Below, piece by piece: positions 54,161-61,558 of a stretch of DNA of 64,000 bases; position 1 is the stretch's first letter, and each line of letters begins with the position of its first letter. Origin of the DNA: Paracoccus hibiscisoli (GTDB taxonomy: Bacteria; Pseudomonadota; Alphaproteobacteria; Rhodobacterales; Rhodobacteraceae); the NCBI RefSeq assembly GCF_005048265.1, contig NZ_SUNH01000013.1:1-64000 (forward strand). The letters are read 5' to 3'. The notes under the pieces are model-generated. The model was not told the DNA's origin, ran no database searches, and saw nothing but the letters and a program-made list of their open reading frames with translations. Position numbers and translations under genes: made by a program.

Positions 54161-55096
54161 TCAGTACGGGCTGTCTTCGAAGTAGTAATCGGCGGCATTC
54201 TCAGGCGTGATCAGCTCGGACGCGATGATGAATTCGCCCGACAGCGGCGCGCCCGAGGTCAGGCCCAGCACCGTCATCTCGATCGCGGTCGAGATCATCG
54301 CCGGCGGATAAGTCACGTTGACCGGCACGGTGGGGTCGTTGTTCTGGATGCGCTGGACCATCTCCTTCATGCCGGCGCCGCCGACGACGAACATGTCCTC
54401 GGTGCGACCCGCCTGGTCAATGGCGGCCAGCGCGCCCACGGCCATGTCGTCATCGGCCGCCCAGACCGCGTCGATCTCGGGGAAGCGCGCCAGCCAGTCC
54501 TGCATCAGGTTGAAGGCCGTGTCGCGGTTCCAGTTGCCGTGATCCATGGCCAGCACCTCGATGCCCGACCCCTCCAGCGCGGCCTCGAAACCCGCCACGC
54601 GCTCGTTGTCGACGGTCGACGCGATGCCGCGCATGACGACGACCTTGGCGCCATCCTCCAGCGTGTCGGCGAAATATTGGCCCGCAGTGCGGCCAAAGCT
54701 GTCGTTGTCGCCCGCGACATAGAGGTTCTCGATCCCCTCCTGGCTCAGGCCGCGGTCCACGACGGTGACCCAGACGCCGCTTTCGGCGATGCGCTGGATG
54801 GGGCCGGTCAGAGGCTCGGATTCAAACGGCAGCACGACCAGCGCGTCGATGTTGCGGGTGGCGACCATGTCCTCCAGGTCGGACACCTGCTGACCGGGGT
54901 CCGAGGTCGTGGTCAGCACGAAGGTCATGTCGGGGTTCGCCTCCTGCAGGCGCGTGACGGTGCGGTCGGCGTGAAAGTTCAGCGCCCCCGCCCAGCCATG
55001 CGTCGCCGCCGGGATCGAGATCCCGACGGTCTGCGACAGCGCCGGAAAGGCGGTCAGGCTCAGCAAGGCGGTGGTGGCGATCAGGGTCGTCTTCAT
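54161..55096 (-). CDS. Sugar ABC transporter, periplasmic binding protein (ribose type)
   Basis: Captures the sugar in the periplasm for the importer encoded upstream. The 311-residue protein has a Sec signal (ending FPALSQ) and a type-I periplasmic-binding fold (VGISIPAATHGWAGALNFHA, IDALVVLPFES, AVWAADDDMAVGALAAID). ATG 55096 follows GGAGGAG. It is the last gene of the operon. Confidence 0.92.
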   Translation of the reverse strand: MKTTLIATTALLSLTAFPALSQTVGISIPAATHGWAGALNFHADRTVTRLQEANPDMTFVLTTTSDPGQQVSDLEDMVATRNIDALVVLPFESEPLTGPIQRIAESGVWVTVVDRGLSQEGIENLYVAGDNDSFGRTAGQYFADTLEDGAKVVVMRGIASTVDNERVAGFEAALEGSGIEVLAMDHGNWNRDTAFNLMQDWLARFPEIDAVWAADDDMAVGALAAIDQAGRTEDMFVVGGAGMKEMVQRIQNNDPTVPVNVTYPPAMISTAIEMTVLGLTSGAPLSGEFIIASELITPENAADYYFEDSPY

Positions 55097-55123
55097 GGTG
55101 GTTACTCCTCCCACAGGTTAAAA

Positions 55124-56119
55124 TCAGCGTGCCGCGCCGGTGTTTCGTTGCAGCACGACGGCAAGGATGATGACGACGCCCTGGATGGCACCGTTCAGAT
55201 AGGGGCTGACGAAGTCGGTCAGGTTCAGCAGGTTGCCGATCAGCGACAGGATCAGCACGCCCACGACCGTGCCCCAGACGCGGCCGAAACCACCCTTCAG
55301 CAGCGTGCCGCCGATGATGACCGCGGCGATGGCCTCCAGCTCCCACAGCAGACCAGTCGTGGCCGATGCGGAGCCGAGGCGCGGCACGTACATGACGACC
55401 GCGATGCCCACCAGCACGCCCAGCAGCACATAGGTCGCCAGCCGCACCCGCAGCACGGCCACCGACGAATAGCGCGCGACCTTTTCGTTCGATCCGATGG
55501 CGGCGCAGTGGCGGCCAAAGGCGGTGTGGCGCATGGTGATCTCGCCCAGGATGGCCAGCACGGCAAAGACGATGATCGGCCAGGCGATGCCCGCGACGCC
55601 GCTGTAATAGACGGGGCGGTACATCTCGCGCATCTCGAAGCCCAGGGACAGGGTGCCGCCATCGGCCAGCCAGGTGACCAGGCTGCGATAGATGCCCATG
55701 GTGCCCAGGGTCAGGATGAAGGCCTCGATCCCCGCCCGCGTGATCAGGATGCCGTTGATGAACCCCGCGGCCAGCCCCGTGGCCAGCGCGATGGCGATGC
55801 CCGCGAAGATCACCGGCAGCCCCGGCCCCATGCTTTCGGTCAGCATGTTCATCGACAGGATCATCAGCCCGGCCACGAAGGCCGCCATCGACCCCACCGA
55901 CAGGTCCAGCCCGCCCGCGGTGATGACAAAGGTCATGCCGATCGCGATGATGCCGATGAAGGCCGATCGCGCCAGCACGTTGGTGATGTTGGCCCAGCTG
56001 AGGAAGTTCGGGTTCAGCGCCATGCCGATGCCGATCAGCACCAAGAGCGCCACCAGCGGCGCGATGACGGTCAGGTTGACGCGCGGGCGGCGGGTCAGGG
56101 TGTTCGTGGCCGTGGTCAT
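55124..56119 (-). CDS. Sugar ABC transporter permease (RbsC type)
   Basis: Inner-membrane channel subunit of the importer. The 331-residue protein has about ten hydrophobic segments, with the family-typical FVITAGGLDLSVGSMAAFVAG and the GINGxL-like AAGFINGILITRAGIEAFI blocks. Its ATG overlaps the ATPase stop (ATGA). Confidence 0.93.
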   Translation of the reverse strand: MTTATNTLTRRPRVNLTVIAPLVALLVLIGIGMALNPNFLSWANITNVLARSAFIGIIAIGMTFVITAGGLDLSVGSMAAFVAGLMILSMNMLTESMGPGLPVIFAGIAIALATGLAAGFINGILITRAGIEAFILTLGTMGIYRSLVTWLADGGTLSLGFEMREMYRPVYYSGVAGIAWPIIVFAVLAILGEITMRHTAFGRHCAAIGSNEKVARYSSVAVLRVRLATYVLLGVLVGIAVVMYVPRLGSASATTGLLWELEAIAAVIIGGTLLKGGFGRVWGTVVGVLILSLIGNLLNLTDFVSPYLNGAIQGVVIILAVVLQRNTGAAR

Positions 56120-57621
56120 GCGGCGTGGTCCTTTGATGATCCGTCCATTCCCATCGCCAGGCCCACGATGCCGCGTTCGGTCACCGCGTCGCCCGACAAC
56201 TCTCCGGCGATGCGGCCCGCATGCATGACGACCACGCGCGAGGCGAGGCCGATCAGCTCGGGCATCTCGGACGAGATGACGATGATGCTGCGGCCCTCGG
56301 CCGCCAGCTGGGCGATCAGGGAATAGATCTGTTGTTTCGTGCCGATGTCGATGCCGCGCGTCGGCTCGTCGATGATGACGACCTGCGGGTCCGACAGCAG
56401 CGTCTTGGCCAGCAGCAGCTTCTGCTGGTTGCCGCCCGACAGATCGCCCACCGCCATGCCCCGGTCAGGGGCCTTGATGGCGAAATCGGCGATGGCGCGG
56501 TCCAGCGCCGCCTCCTCGCGCTTGTGGTCGATCAGGGGGCGCCCGAAGGTCTCCAGCAGCGGCAGGGTCAGGTTCTCGCGCAGCGTCTTTTCCAGCAGGA
56601 GGCCCGCGCCCTTGCGATCCTCGGTCAGATAGGCCAGCCCCGCGCGCATCGCCTGCGCCACCTGACCCGCGGGCAGCTCGGCCCCGTTCAGGCGCACGGT
56701 GCCTTGGCGCGGGCGCAGACCGGCGATGGCCTCGGCCAGTTCGGTGCGGCCCGATCCGACCAGCCCGCCGATGCCCAGAACCTCGCCCTTGTGCAGCGTC
56801 AGGCTGGCATCGTGGACGATGCCGGGCACGGTGATGCTCTCGGCCACCAGGATCGGCTCGCCATGGGCGGTGATCTTGGGCGGGAACAGGTCGGACAATT
56901 CGCGGCCGACCATGGCGGTGGCCATGTCATCCTCGGTCACGTCTGCGGTGCGGTCGGATCGCACCATCACCCCGTCGCGCAGCACGGTCACGCGGTCGGC
57001 GATGCGCTTGACCTCGCCCAGCTTGTGCGAGGTATAGAGGATCGCGACCCCCTCCTCGCGCAGACGCTCGATCTGGCGGAACAGGATCTCGGTTTCCTTC
57101 TCGGTCAGCACGGCGGTCGGCTCGTCCATGATCAGCACGCGGGCCTTGCGCGACAGGGCCTTGGCGATCTCGACCATCTGCTTGTCGGGCACCGAAATCC
57201 GGCTGACCTGCGCCCCCGGATCGGCCCGGCATTCCAGCCGCGACAGCAGCTCGGCGGTGCGCACGCGCATCGCCTTGTGATCCAGCAGCAGGCCGCGCTT
57301 CAGCTCTCGGCCCAGAAACACGTTCTGGTCGATGGACAGATGCTCGGCCAGATTGAACTCCTGGTGGATCATGACGATCCCCAGATCCTCGGCCTGATCC
57401 GACCCGGTGAACGTGATCGGCTTGCCTTCAAAGGTCACGCGCCCCCCTGTCGGGTCCAGATAGCCCGCCAGGATCTTCATGGTGGTCGACTTGCCCGCGC
57501 CGTTCTCTCCGATCAGGGCATGGACCTCTCCGGGATGCAGGGCGAAATCGACGCCATGCAGCACCTCGATGGGGCCAAATGATTTGGTGACGCCCTCCAG
57601 CGCCAGAATGGCACCGCTCAT
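56116..57621 (-). CDS. Sugar ABC transporter ATP-binding protein (RbsA/MglA type)
   Basis: Energises sugar uptake. The 501-residue protein has two fused nucleotide-binding domains. The first has Walker A GENGAGKSTTMKIL and Walker B VLIMDEPTAVL; the second has the degenerate Walker A GLVGSGRTELAEAI, LSGGNQQKLLLAKTL and VVIIDEPTRGIDIGTK, as in ribose and galactose transporters. ATG 57621 overlaps the Gfo/Idh stop; the longer upstream frame is antisense shadow. Confidence 0.94.
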   Translation of the reverse strand: MSGAILALEGVTKSFGPIEVLHGVDFALHPGEVHALIGENGAGKSTTMKILAGYLDPTGGRVTFEGKPITFTGSDQAEDLGIVMIHQEFNLAEHLSIDQNVFLGRELKRGLLLDHKAMRVRTAELLSRLECRADPGAQVSRISVPDKQMVEIAKALSRKARVLIMDEPTAVLTEKETEILFRQIERLREEGVAILYTSHKLGEVKRIADRVTVLRDGVMVRSDRTADVTEDDMATAMVGRELSDLFPPKITAHGEPILVAESITVPGIVHDASLTLHKGEVLGIGGLVGSGRTELAEAIAGLRPRQGTVRLNGAELPAGQVAQAMRAGLAYLTEDRKGAGLLLEKTLRENLTLPLLETFGRPLIDHKREEAALDRAIADFAIKAPDRGMAVGDLSGGNQQKLLLAKTLLSDPQVVIIDEPTRGIDIGTKQQIYSLIAQLAAEGRSIIVISSEMPELIGLASRVVVMHAGRIAGELSGDAVTERGIVGLAMGMDGSSKDHAA

Positions 57622-58724
57622 GGCATCACCCTGACCCAGCCCGCATCGGCCTTGGAGGACCGGATGCAGGCGTCGATGAAATGCAGCCCCTCCAGCCCGT
57701 CCTCGATCCCCGGCAGGGTGTCGGGCATGGTGCCGCTGCGGATCGCGTCGGCAGCCTCGGAATAGAGGTTCGCGAAGCCCTCCAGATAGCCCTCGGGGTG
57801 GCCGGAGGGCACGCGGCTGCCCTCCGACAGGCTGCCCGGCCCGGCGCGGCGCAGGATCTGCGCGGGCTGGCCAAACGGAGTGTATTGCAGCGTCTCGGGC
57901 GTGTCGTGCTGCCATTCCAGCCCGCCCTTGTCGCCATAGACGCGCAGGCGCAGCCCGTTTTCGCGCCCCGGCGCCACCTGCGACGCCCACATCATCCCCC
58001 GCGCCCCCGACGAGTAACGCAGCAGGATATGCGCATTGTCGTCCAGCGCGCGGCCGGGAACAAAACTGGTCAGGTCTGCGGCCAGCATCTCAGGGCGCTG
58101 CCCGGTCACAAAGCGCGCCAGCTGGAAGGCATGCGTGCCGATATCGCCGATGGCCCCGCCCGCGCCCGCACGGGCCGGATCGGTGCGCCATGCGGCCTGC
58201 TTGCTGTCGCTGTCCTCGGCCAACCAGTCCTGGGCGTATTCGACCTGCACCAGCCGCAGATTGCCCAGATCGCCGCGGGCGATCATGGCACGGGCCTGAC
58301 GGATCTGCGGATAGGCGGAATAATTATGCGTCAGAATGAACAGCGCGTCCGAGGCCCGCGCCGCATCGGCCAGCTGGCGGGCCTGATCCAGCGTGGCGGT
58401 CATCGGCTTGTCGCAGATGACGTGGATGCCCTGGGCCAGAAAGGCCTGCGCCACCGGGAAATGCAGGTGGTTGGGGGTGCAGACGGACACGGCCTCGATC
58501 CCGTCGGCGCGGGCGGCCTCGTCGCGGGCCATCTGCGCGTAATCGGCATAGCTGCGCGCGATACCCGCATCCCGCGCGCTGGTCGCCGCGCGTTCCGGGT
58601 CCGAGGACAGGGCACCGGCGACCAGGTCGAACCGGCCATCCAGACGGGCGGCGATGCGGTGAACGTTGCCGATCATGGCACCCGCGCCACCGCCGACCAT
58701 GCCAAGGCGGATGGGGCGGCTCAT
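57618..58724 (-). CDS. Gfo/Idh/MocA-family oxidoreductase
   Basis: NAD(P)-dependent sugar oxidoreductase in the cytoplasm. The 368-residue protein has the N-terminal GMVGGGAGAMIG cofactor loop (8-19), CDKPMTA (104-110, the family's EKP-type Lys) and GGAIGDIGTHAFQL with Asp194 and His198 as active-site residues. It overlaps both neighbours by four bases. In this locus it may reduce an imported keto sugar or oxidise the sugar further. Confidence 0.9.
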   Translation of the reverse strand: MSRPIRLGMVGGGAGAMIGNVHRIAARLDGRFDLVAGALSSDPERAATSARDAGIARSYADYAQMARDEAARADGIEAVSVCTPNHLHFPVAQAFLAQGIHVICDKPMTATLDQARQLADAARASDALFILTHNYSAYPQIRQARAMIARGDLGNLRLVQVEYAQDWLAEDSDSKQAAWRTDPARAGAGGAIGDIGTHAFQLARFVTGQRPEMLAADLTSFVPGRALDDNAHILLRYSSGARGMMWASQVAPGRENGLRLRVYGDKGGLEWQHDTPETLQYTPFGQPAQILRRAGPGSLSEGSRVPSGHPEGYLEGFANLYSEAADAIRSGTMPDTLPGIEDGLEGLHFIDACIRSSKADAGWVRVMP

Positions 58725-59773
58725 CGGTCCAGCCCCAGCATGCGGCGGTTGGCACTCATGTCGGCCCCTCCATCGGCGAAATCGTCAAAGGCGCGGTCGG
58801 TCACGCGGATGATGTGATCGCGCACGAAGGCCGCGCCTTCGCGGGCGCCGTCCTCGGGGTGCTTGAGGGCGCATTCCCATTCGACCACGGCCCATCCGTC
58901 AAAGCCCATCACCGCCAGCTTGGAGAAGATCGCCCCGAAATCGACCTGCCCGTCGCCCAGGCTGCGGAACCGCCCCGCGCGCTGCGCCCAGGGCTGAAAG
59001 CCGCCATAGACGCCCTGACGCCCGGTCGGGTTGAATTCGGCATCCTTGACATGGACCATGCCGATCCGGTCGGCATAGATGTCCAGGTTCTCTATGTAAT
59101 CAAGCTGTTGCAGCAGGTAATGCGAGGGGTCATACAGCATCCGGGCGCGCGGATGCTGGTCCACGCGGTCCAGGAACATCTCGAAGGTGACGCCGTCATG
59201 CAGATCCTCTCCGGGATGGATCTCAAAGCAGATGTCGACGCCATTGTCCTCGGCATGGTCCAGCAGCGGTCGCCAGCGGGCGGCCAGCTCGTCAAAGGCG
59301 GCCTCGACCAGACCGGCGGGGCGCTGCGGCCAAGGATACAGGTACGGCCAGGCCAACGCGCCCGAAAACGCCGCCATCCGGTCCAGCCCCAGATTGGCCG
59401 ATGCGTCGATGGTCTTGCGGATCTGATCCACGGCCCAAGCCTGCCGCGCCGCCGGGTTGCCGCGCACCGCCTCGGGGGCAAAGCCGTCAAAGGCCGCGTC
59501 ATAGGCCGGATGCACCGCGACCAGCTGGCCCTGCAGATGCGCCGACAATTCGGTGATGGCCAACCCGTTGGTCTGCCCCGCCAGATCGTCGCAATAGGCG
59601 GCAGAGGTCGCGGCCAGGTCCAGGTCGATCAGCGATGCAGCACCCGACGGCACCTGCACGCCCAGATAGCCGCAGTCGCGCGCCCATGCGGTGATCGCGG
59701 GCAGGCTGTTGAACGGTGCCGTGTCGCCCATGAACTGGGCCAGAAACAGGCCGGGGCCCTTGATGGTCTTCAT
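58721..59773 (-). CDS. Cytosolic sugar phosphate isomerase/epimerase
   Basis: A 350-residue TIM-barrel protein without a signal peptide, first gene of the ABC operon. Metal ligands appear as CFEIHPGEDLHD (Glu, His), LYDPSHYLLQQ (Asp, His), MVHVKDAEF (His) and AVVEWECA (Glu). It is one of three isomerase-fold proteins in the locus and the only cytosolic one. The exact reaction is unknown; a keto-sugar or inosose-type substrate fits the context. Confidence 0.85.
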   Translation of the reverse strand: MKTIKGPGLFLAQFMGDTAPFNSLPAITAWARDCGYLGVQVPSGAASLIDLDLAATSAAYCDDLAGQTNGLAITELSAHLQGQLVAVHPAYDAAFDGFAPEAVRGNPAARQAWAVDQIRKTIDASANLGLDRMAAFSGALAWPYLYPWPQRPAGLVEAAFDELAARWRPLLDHAEDNGVDICFEIHPGEDLHDGVTFEMFLDRVDQHPRARMLYDPSHYLLQQLDYIENLDIYADRIGMVHVKDAEFNPTGRQGVYGGFQPWAQRAGRFRSLGDGQVDFGAIFSKLAVMGFDGWAVVEWECALKHPEDGAREGAAFVRDHIIRVTDRAFDDFADGGADMSANRRMLGLDR

Positions 59774-59824
59774 GTATCCTCCCGGAACTTCCCCTCCGAA
59801 GCTCCCCCTGACCGATTCCGCGTC

Positions 59825-59840
59825 ATGTAATCGGTTTCAT
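59825..59840 (+). promoter_or_regulatory. LacI-type operator 4
   Basis: ATGTAATCGGTTTCAT, 52 bases upstream of the ABC-operon start, in the divergent region shared with lacI. Its centre is 32 bp (three helical turns) from operator 5. Confidence 0.75.
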
Positions 59841-59856
59841 GTGACGTTCTCACAGG

Positions 59857-59872
59857 ATGAAAAGGTTTACAA
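59857..59872 (-). promoter_or_regulatory. LacI-type operator 5
   Basis: On the minus strand TTGTAAACCTTTTCAT, 49 bases upstream of the LacI-family gene. With operator 4 it would allow joint control of the ABC operon and autoregulation. Confidence 0.7.
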
Positions 59873-59920
59873 CACCGTTTTTTCCGCTAAGCCTGATCCA
59901 CCCCCAACAGAAAGTTTGTC

Positions 59921-60946
59921 GTGTCAGATCAACCCCGTCCGCCCCGCATCCACGATGTCGCCAAGCTGGCGGGCGTGTCGGTGGCGACCGTCAGCCGCGC
60001 CATCTCGAACCCGGCCATCGTGTCCGAGGCGACGCGCCAGGCGGTCGAGGCGGCGATCGCCGAGACGGGCTACACGCTGAACTTCACCGCGCGGAACCTG
60101 CGCCAGCAGCAGGTGGGCGGCGTGCTGGCGCTGGTGCCGAACCTGGCCAATCCGTTCTTTTCGCAGATCCTGTCGGGCATCTCCGAGGTGCTACGGTCGC
60201 ATCACCTCAGCCTGCTGGTGATGGACACGACAGCGGTGCCCGACCAGCCCGCGATGACGGTCCTGGGCCCCTATCTGACGCGGTCGCGATCGGATGGGGT
60301 GATCGTGCTGGACGGGCAGATGGACCCGCATCTGTTCGCGCGCGCGGGCTGCCCGCCGCTGGTCCAGGCCTGCGAATGGATCGAGGGGCTGTCTGCCCCC
60401 CGCGTTCTGGCCGACAATGTCGAGGGGGGGCGCCTGGCCGCGCGGCACCTGACCGATCTGGGCCACCGCCGCATCCTGCATCTGACCGGCCCCGAGGGCA
60501 GTTCGCTGACCACCTCGCGCCGCGAGGGGTTCCTGCGCGGTCTGGCCCAGGCCGGGCTGCCCGCGCCGGATGACAGCCACCGCATGACCGGCGATTTCAC
60601 CGCCCGGTTCGGCCAGCAGGTCGCGGCGCATCTGCTGGCGATGCCCGACCGGCCCAGCGCGGTCTTTTGCGACAATGACGAGATGGCGATCGGCCTGATG
60701 CACGGCCTGATCGCGGCGGGCCTGAGCGTGCCGCGCGACATCTCGGTCATGGGGTTCGACAATATCGAGATGGCGGCCTATTGCAGCCCCGGCCTGACCA
60801 CGATCCGCCAGCACCGCGCCCGTCTGGGGCGGCGCGCGGCCGAACTGCTGCTGGCGCAGATGAAGGGGCAGACCGTCACCGATCACGTGACCCTGGGGGT
60901 TGATCTGGTCGTTCGCGGCAGCACGGGGCCGTGCGCCGAAACGTGA
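59921..60946 (+). CDS. LacI-family transcriptional regulator of the sugar locus
   Basis: A 341-residue repressor with an N-terminal helix-turn-helix and hinge (RIHDVAKLAGVSVATVSRAI, residues 9-28) and a ribose-binding-like effector domain (LVPNLANPFFSQILSGISEV; VMGFDNIEMAAYCSPGLTTI). The start is GTG 59921, with only a weak ribosome site. It is divergent from the ABC operon; two operators lie between them. Its effector is presumably the imported or intermediate sugar. Confidence 0.93.
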   Translation: MSDQPRPPRIHDVAKLAGVSVATVSRAISNPAIVSEATRQAVEAAIAETGYTLNFTARNLRQQQVGGVLALVPNLANPFFSQILSGISEVLRSHHLSLLVMDTTAVPDQPAMTVLGPYLTRSRSDGVIVLDGQMDPHLFARAGCPPLVQACEWIEGLSAPRVLADNVEGGRLAARHLTDLGHRRILHLTGPEGSSLTTSRREGFLRGLAQAGLPAPDDSHRMTGDFTARFGQQVAAHLLAMPDRPSAVFCDNDEMAIGLMHGLIAAGLSVPRDISVMGFDNIEMAAYCSPGLTTIRQHRARLGRRAAELLLAQMKGQTVTDHVTLGVDLVVRGSTGPCAET

Positions 60947-61021
60947 TTTGCCCCCCTTTTGGTCGCCCGGTATGCTCTGCCGCAGACGGGCGGCCCACCG
61001 CCCCGCCGGAACAGGATGACG

Positions 61022-61558
61022 ATGCACCACGACTTGCCCGACGCGCTGCGTGACCAGATCACGCGGTCCCGGATCGCCCTGTCCCTGGCCACCATGCTGC
61101 CGGATATGCCGCTGTGCCTGGTCAACCAGGCGTTCCTGACCCTGACCGGCTATGGGTCCGATGACGCCTGCGGGCGCAACTGCCGGTTCCTGCAGGGGCC
61201 GGACACGCCGCCCGATCAGGTCCGTGCCATGTCCGATTTCCTGCGCGACGATGGGCAGGACGATGGCCGCTTTCCGGTGCTGAACCACACACGCGACGGG
61301 CGCACGTTCATCAACCTGGTGTTCATGTCCAAGCTGCGCGGCGGCGACGGCGTGCTGCGCTATGTCCTCGCGTCGCAATTCGACGTGACGGCGGCGACGG
61401 CGGCGGGGACCCGCAACCGCGACGACGCCGCCCTGGGCCGCCACATGACCGACCTGCGCCGCGCCGCCGGAGAGTTCGGGCTGATCATGGCCGATTCCAC
61501 CGACCTGATCGCGCGGTCGATCAGCACGCTTGCAAGGATCACCGTGCGCGATGAATGA
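61022..61558 (+). CDS. Short LOV-domain blue-light photoreceptor
   Basis: A 178-residue protein with one flavin-binding LOV domain and no obvious output domain. The signature GRNCRFLQGPDTPPDQV (residues 51-67) holds the photoactive Cys54 that forms an adduct with FMN on blue light. Flanking AFLTLTGY and the later INLVFMSKL and VLASQFDVT strands complete the domain. A helical C-terminal extension follows, as in the short LOV proteins known from Rhodobacterales. ATG 61022 has AGGA about seven bases upstream; ATG 61016 is an alternative. It overlaps the next gene by 8 bases. Confidence 0.9.
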   Translation: MHHDLPDALRDQITRSRIALSLATMLPDMPLCLVNQAFLTLTGYGSDDACGRNCRFLQGPDTPPDQVRAMSDFLRDDGQDDGRFPVLNHTRDGRTFINLVFMSKLRGGDGVLRYVLASQFDVTAATAAGTRNRDDAALGRHMTDLRRAAGEFGLIMADSTDLIARSISTLARITVRDE

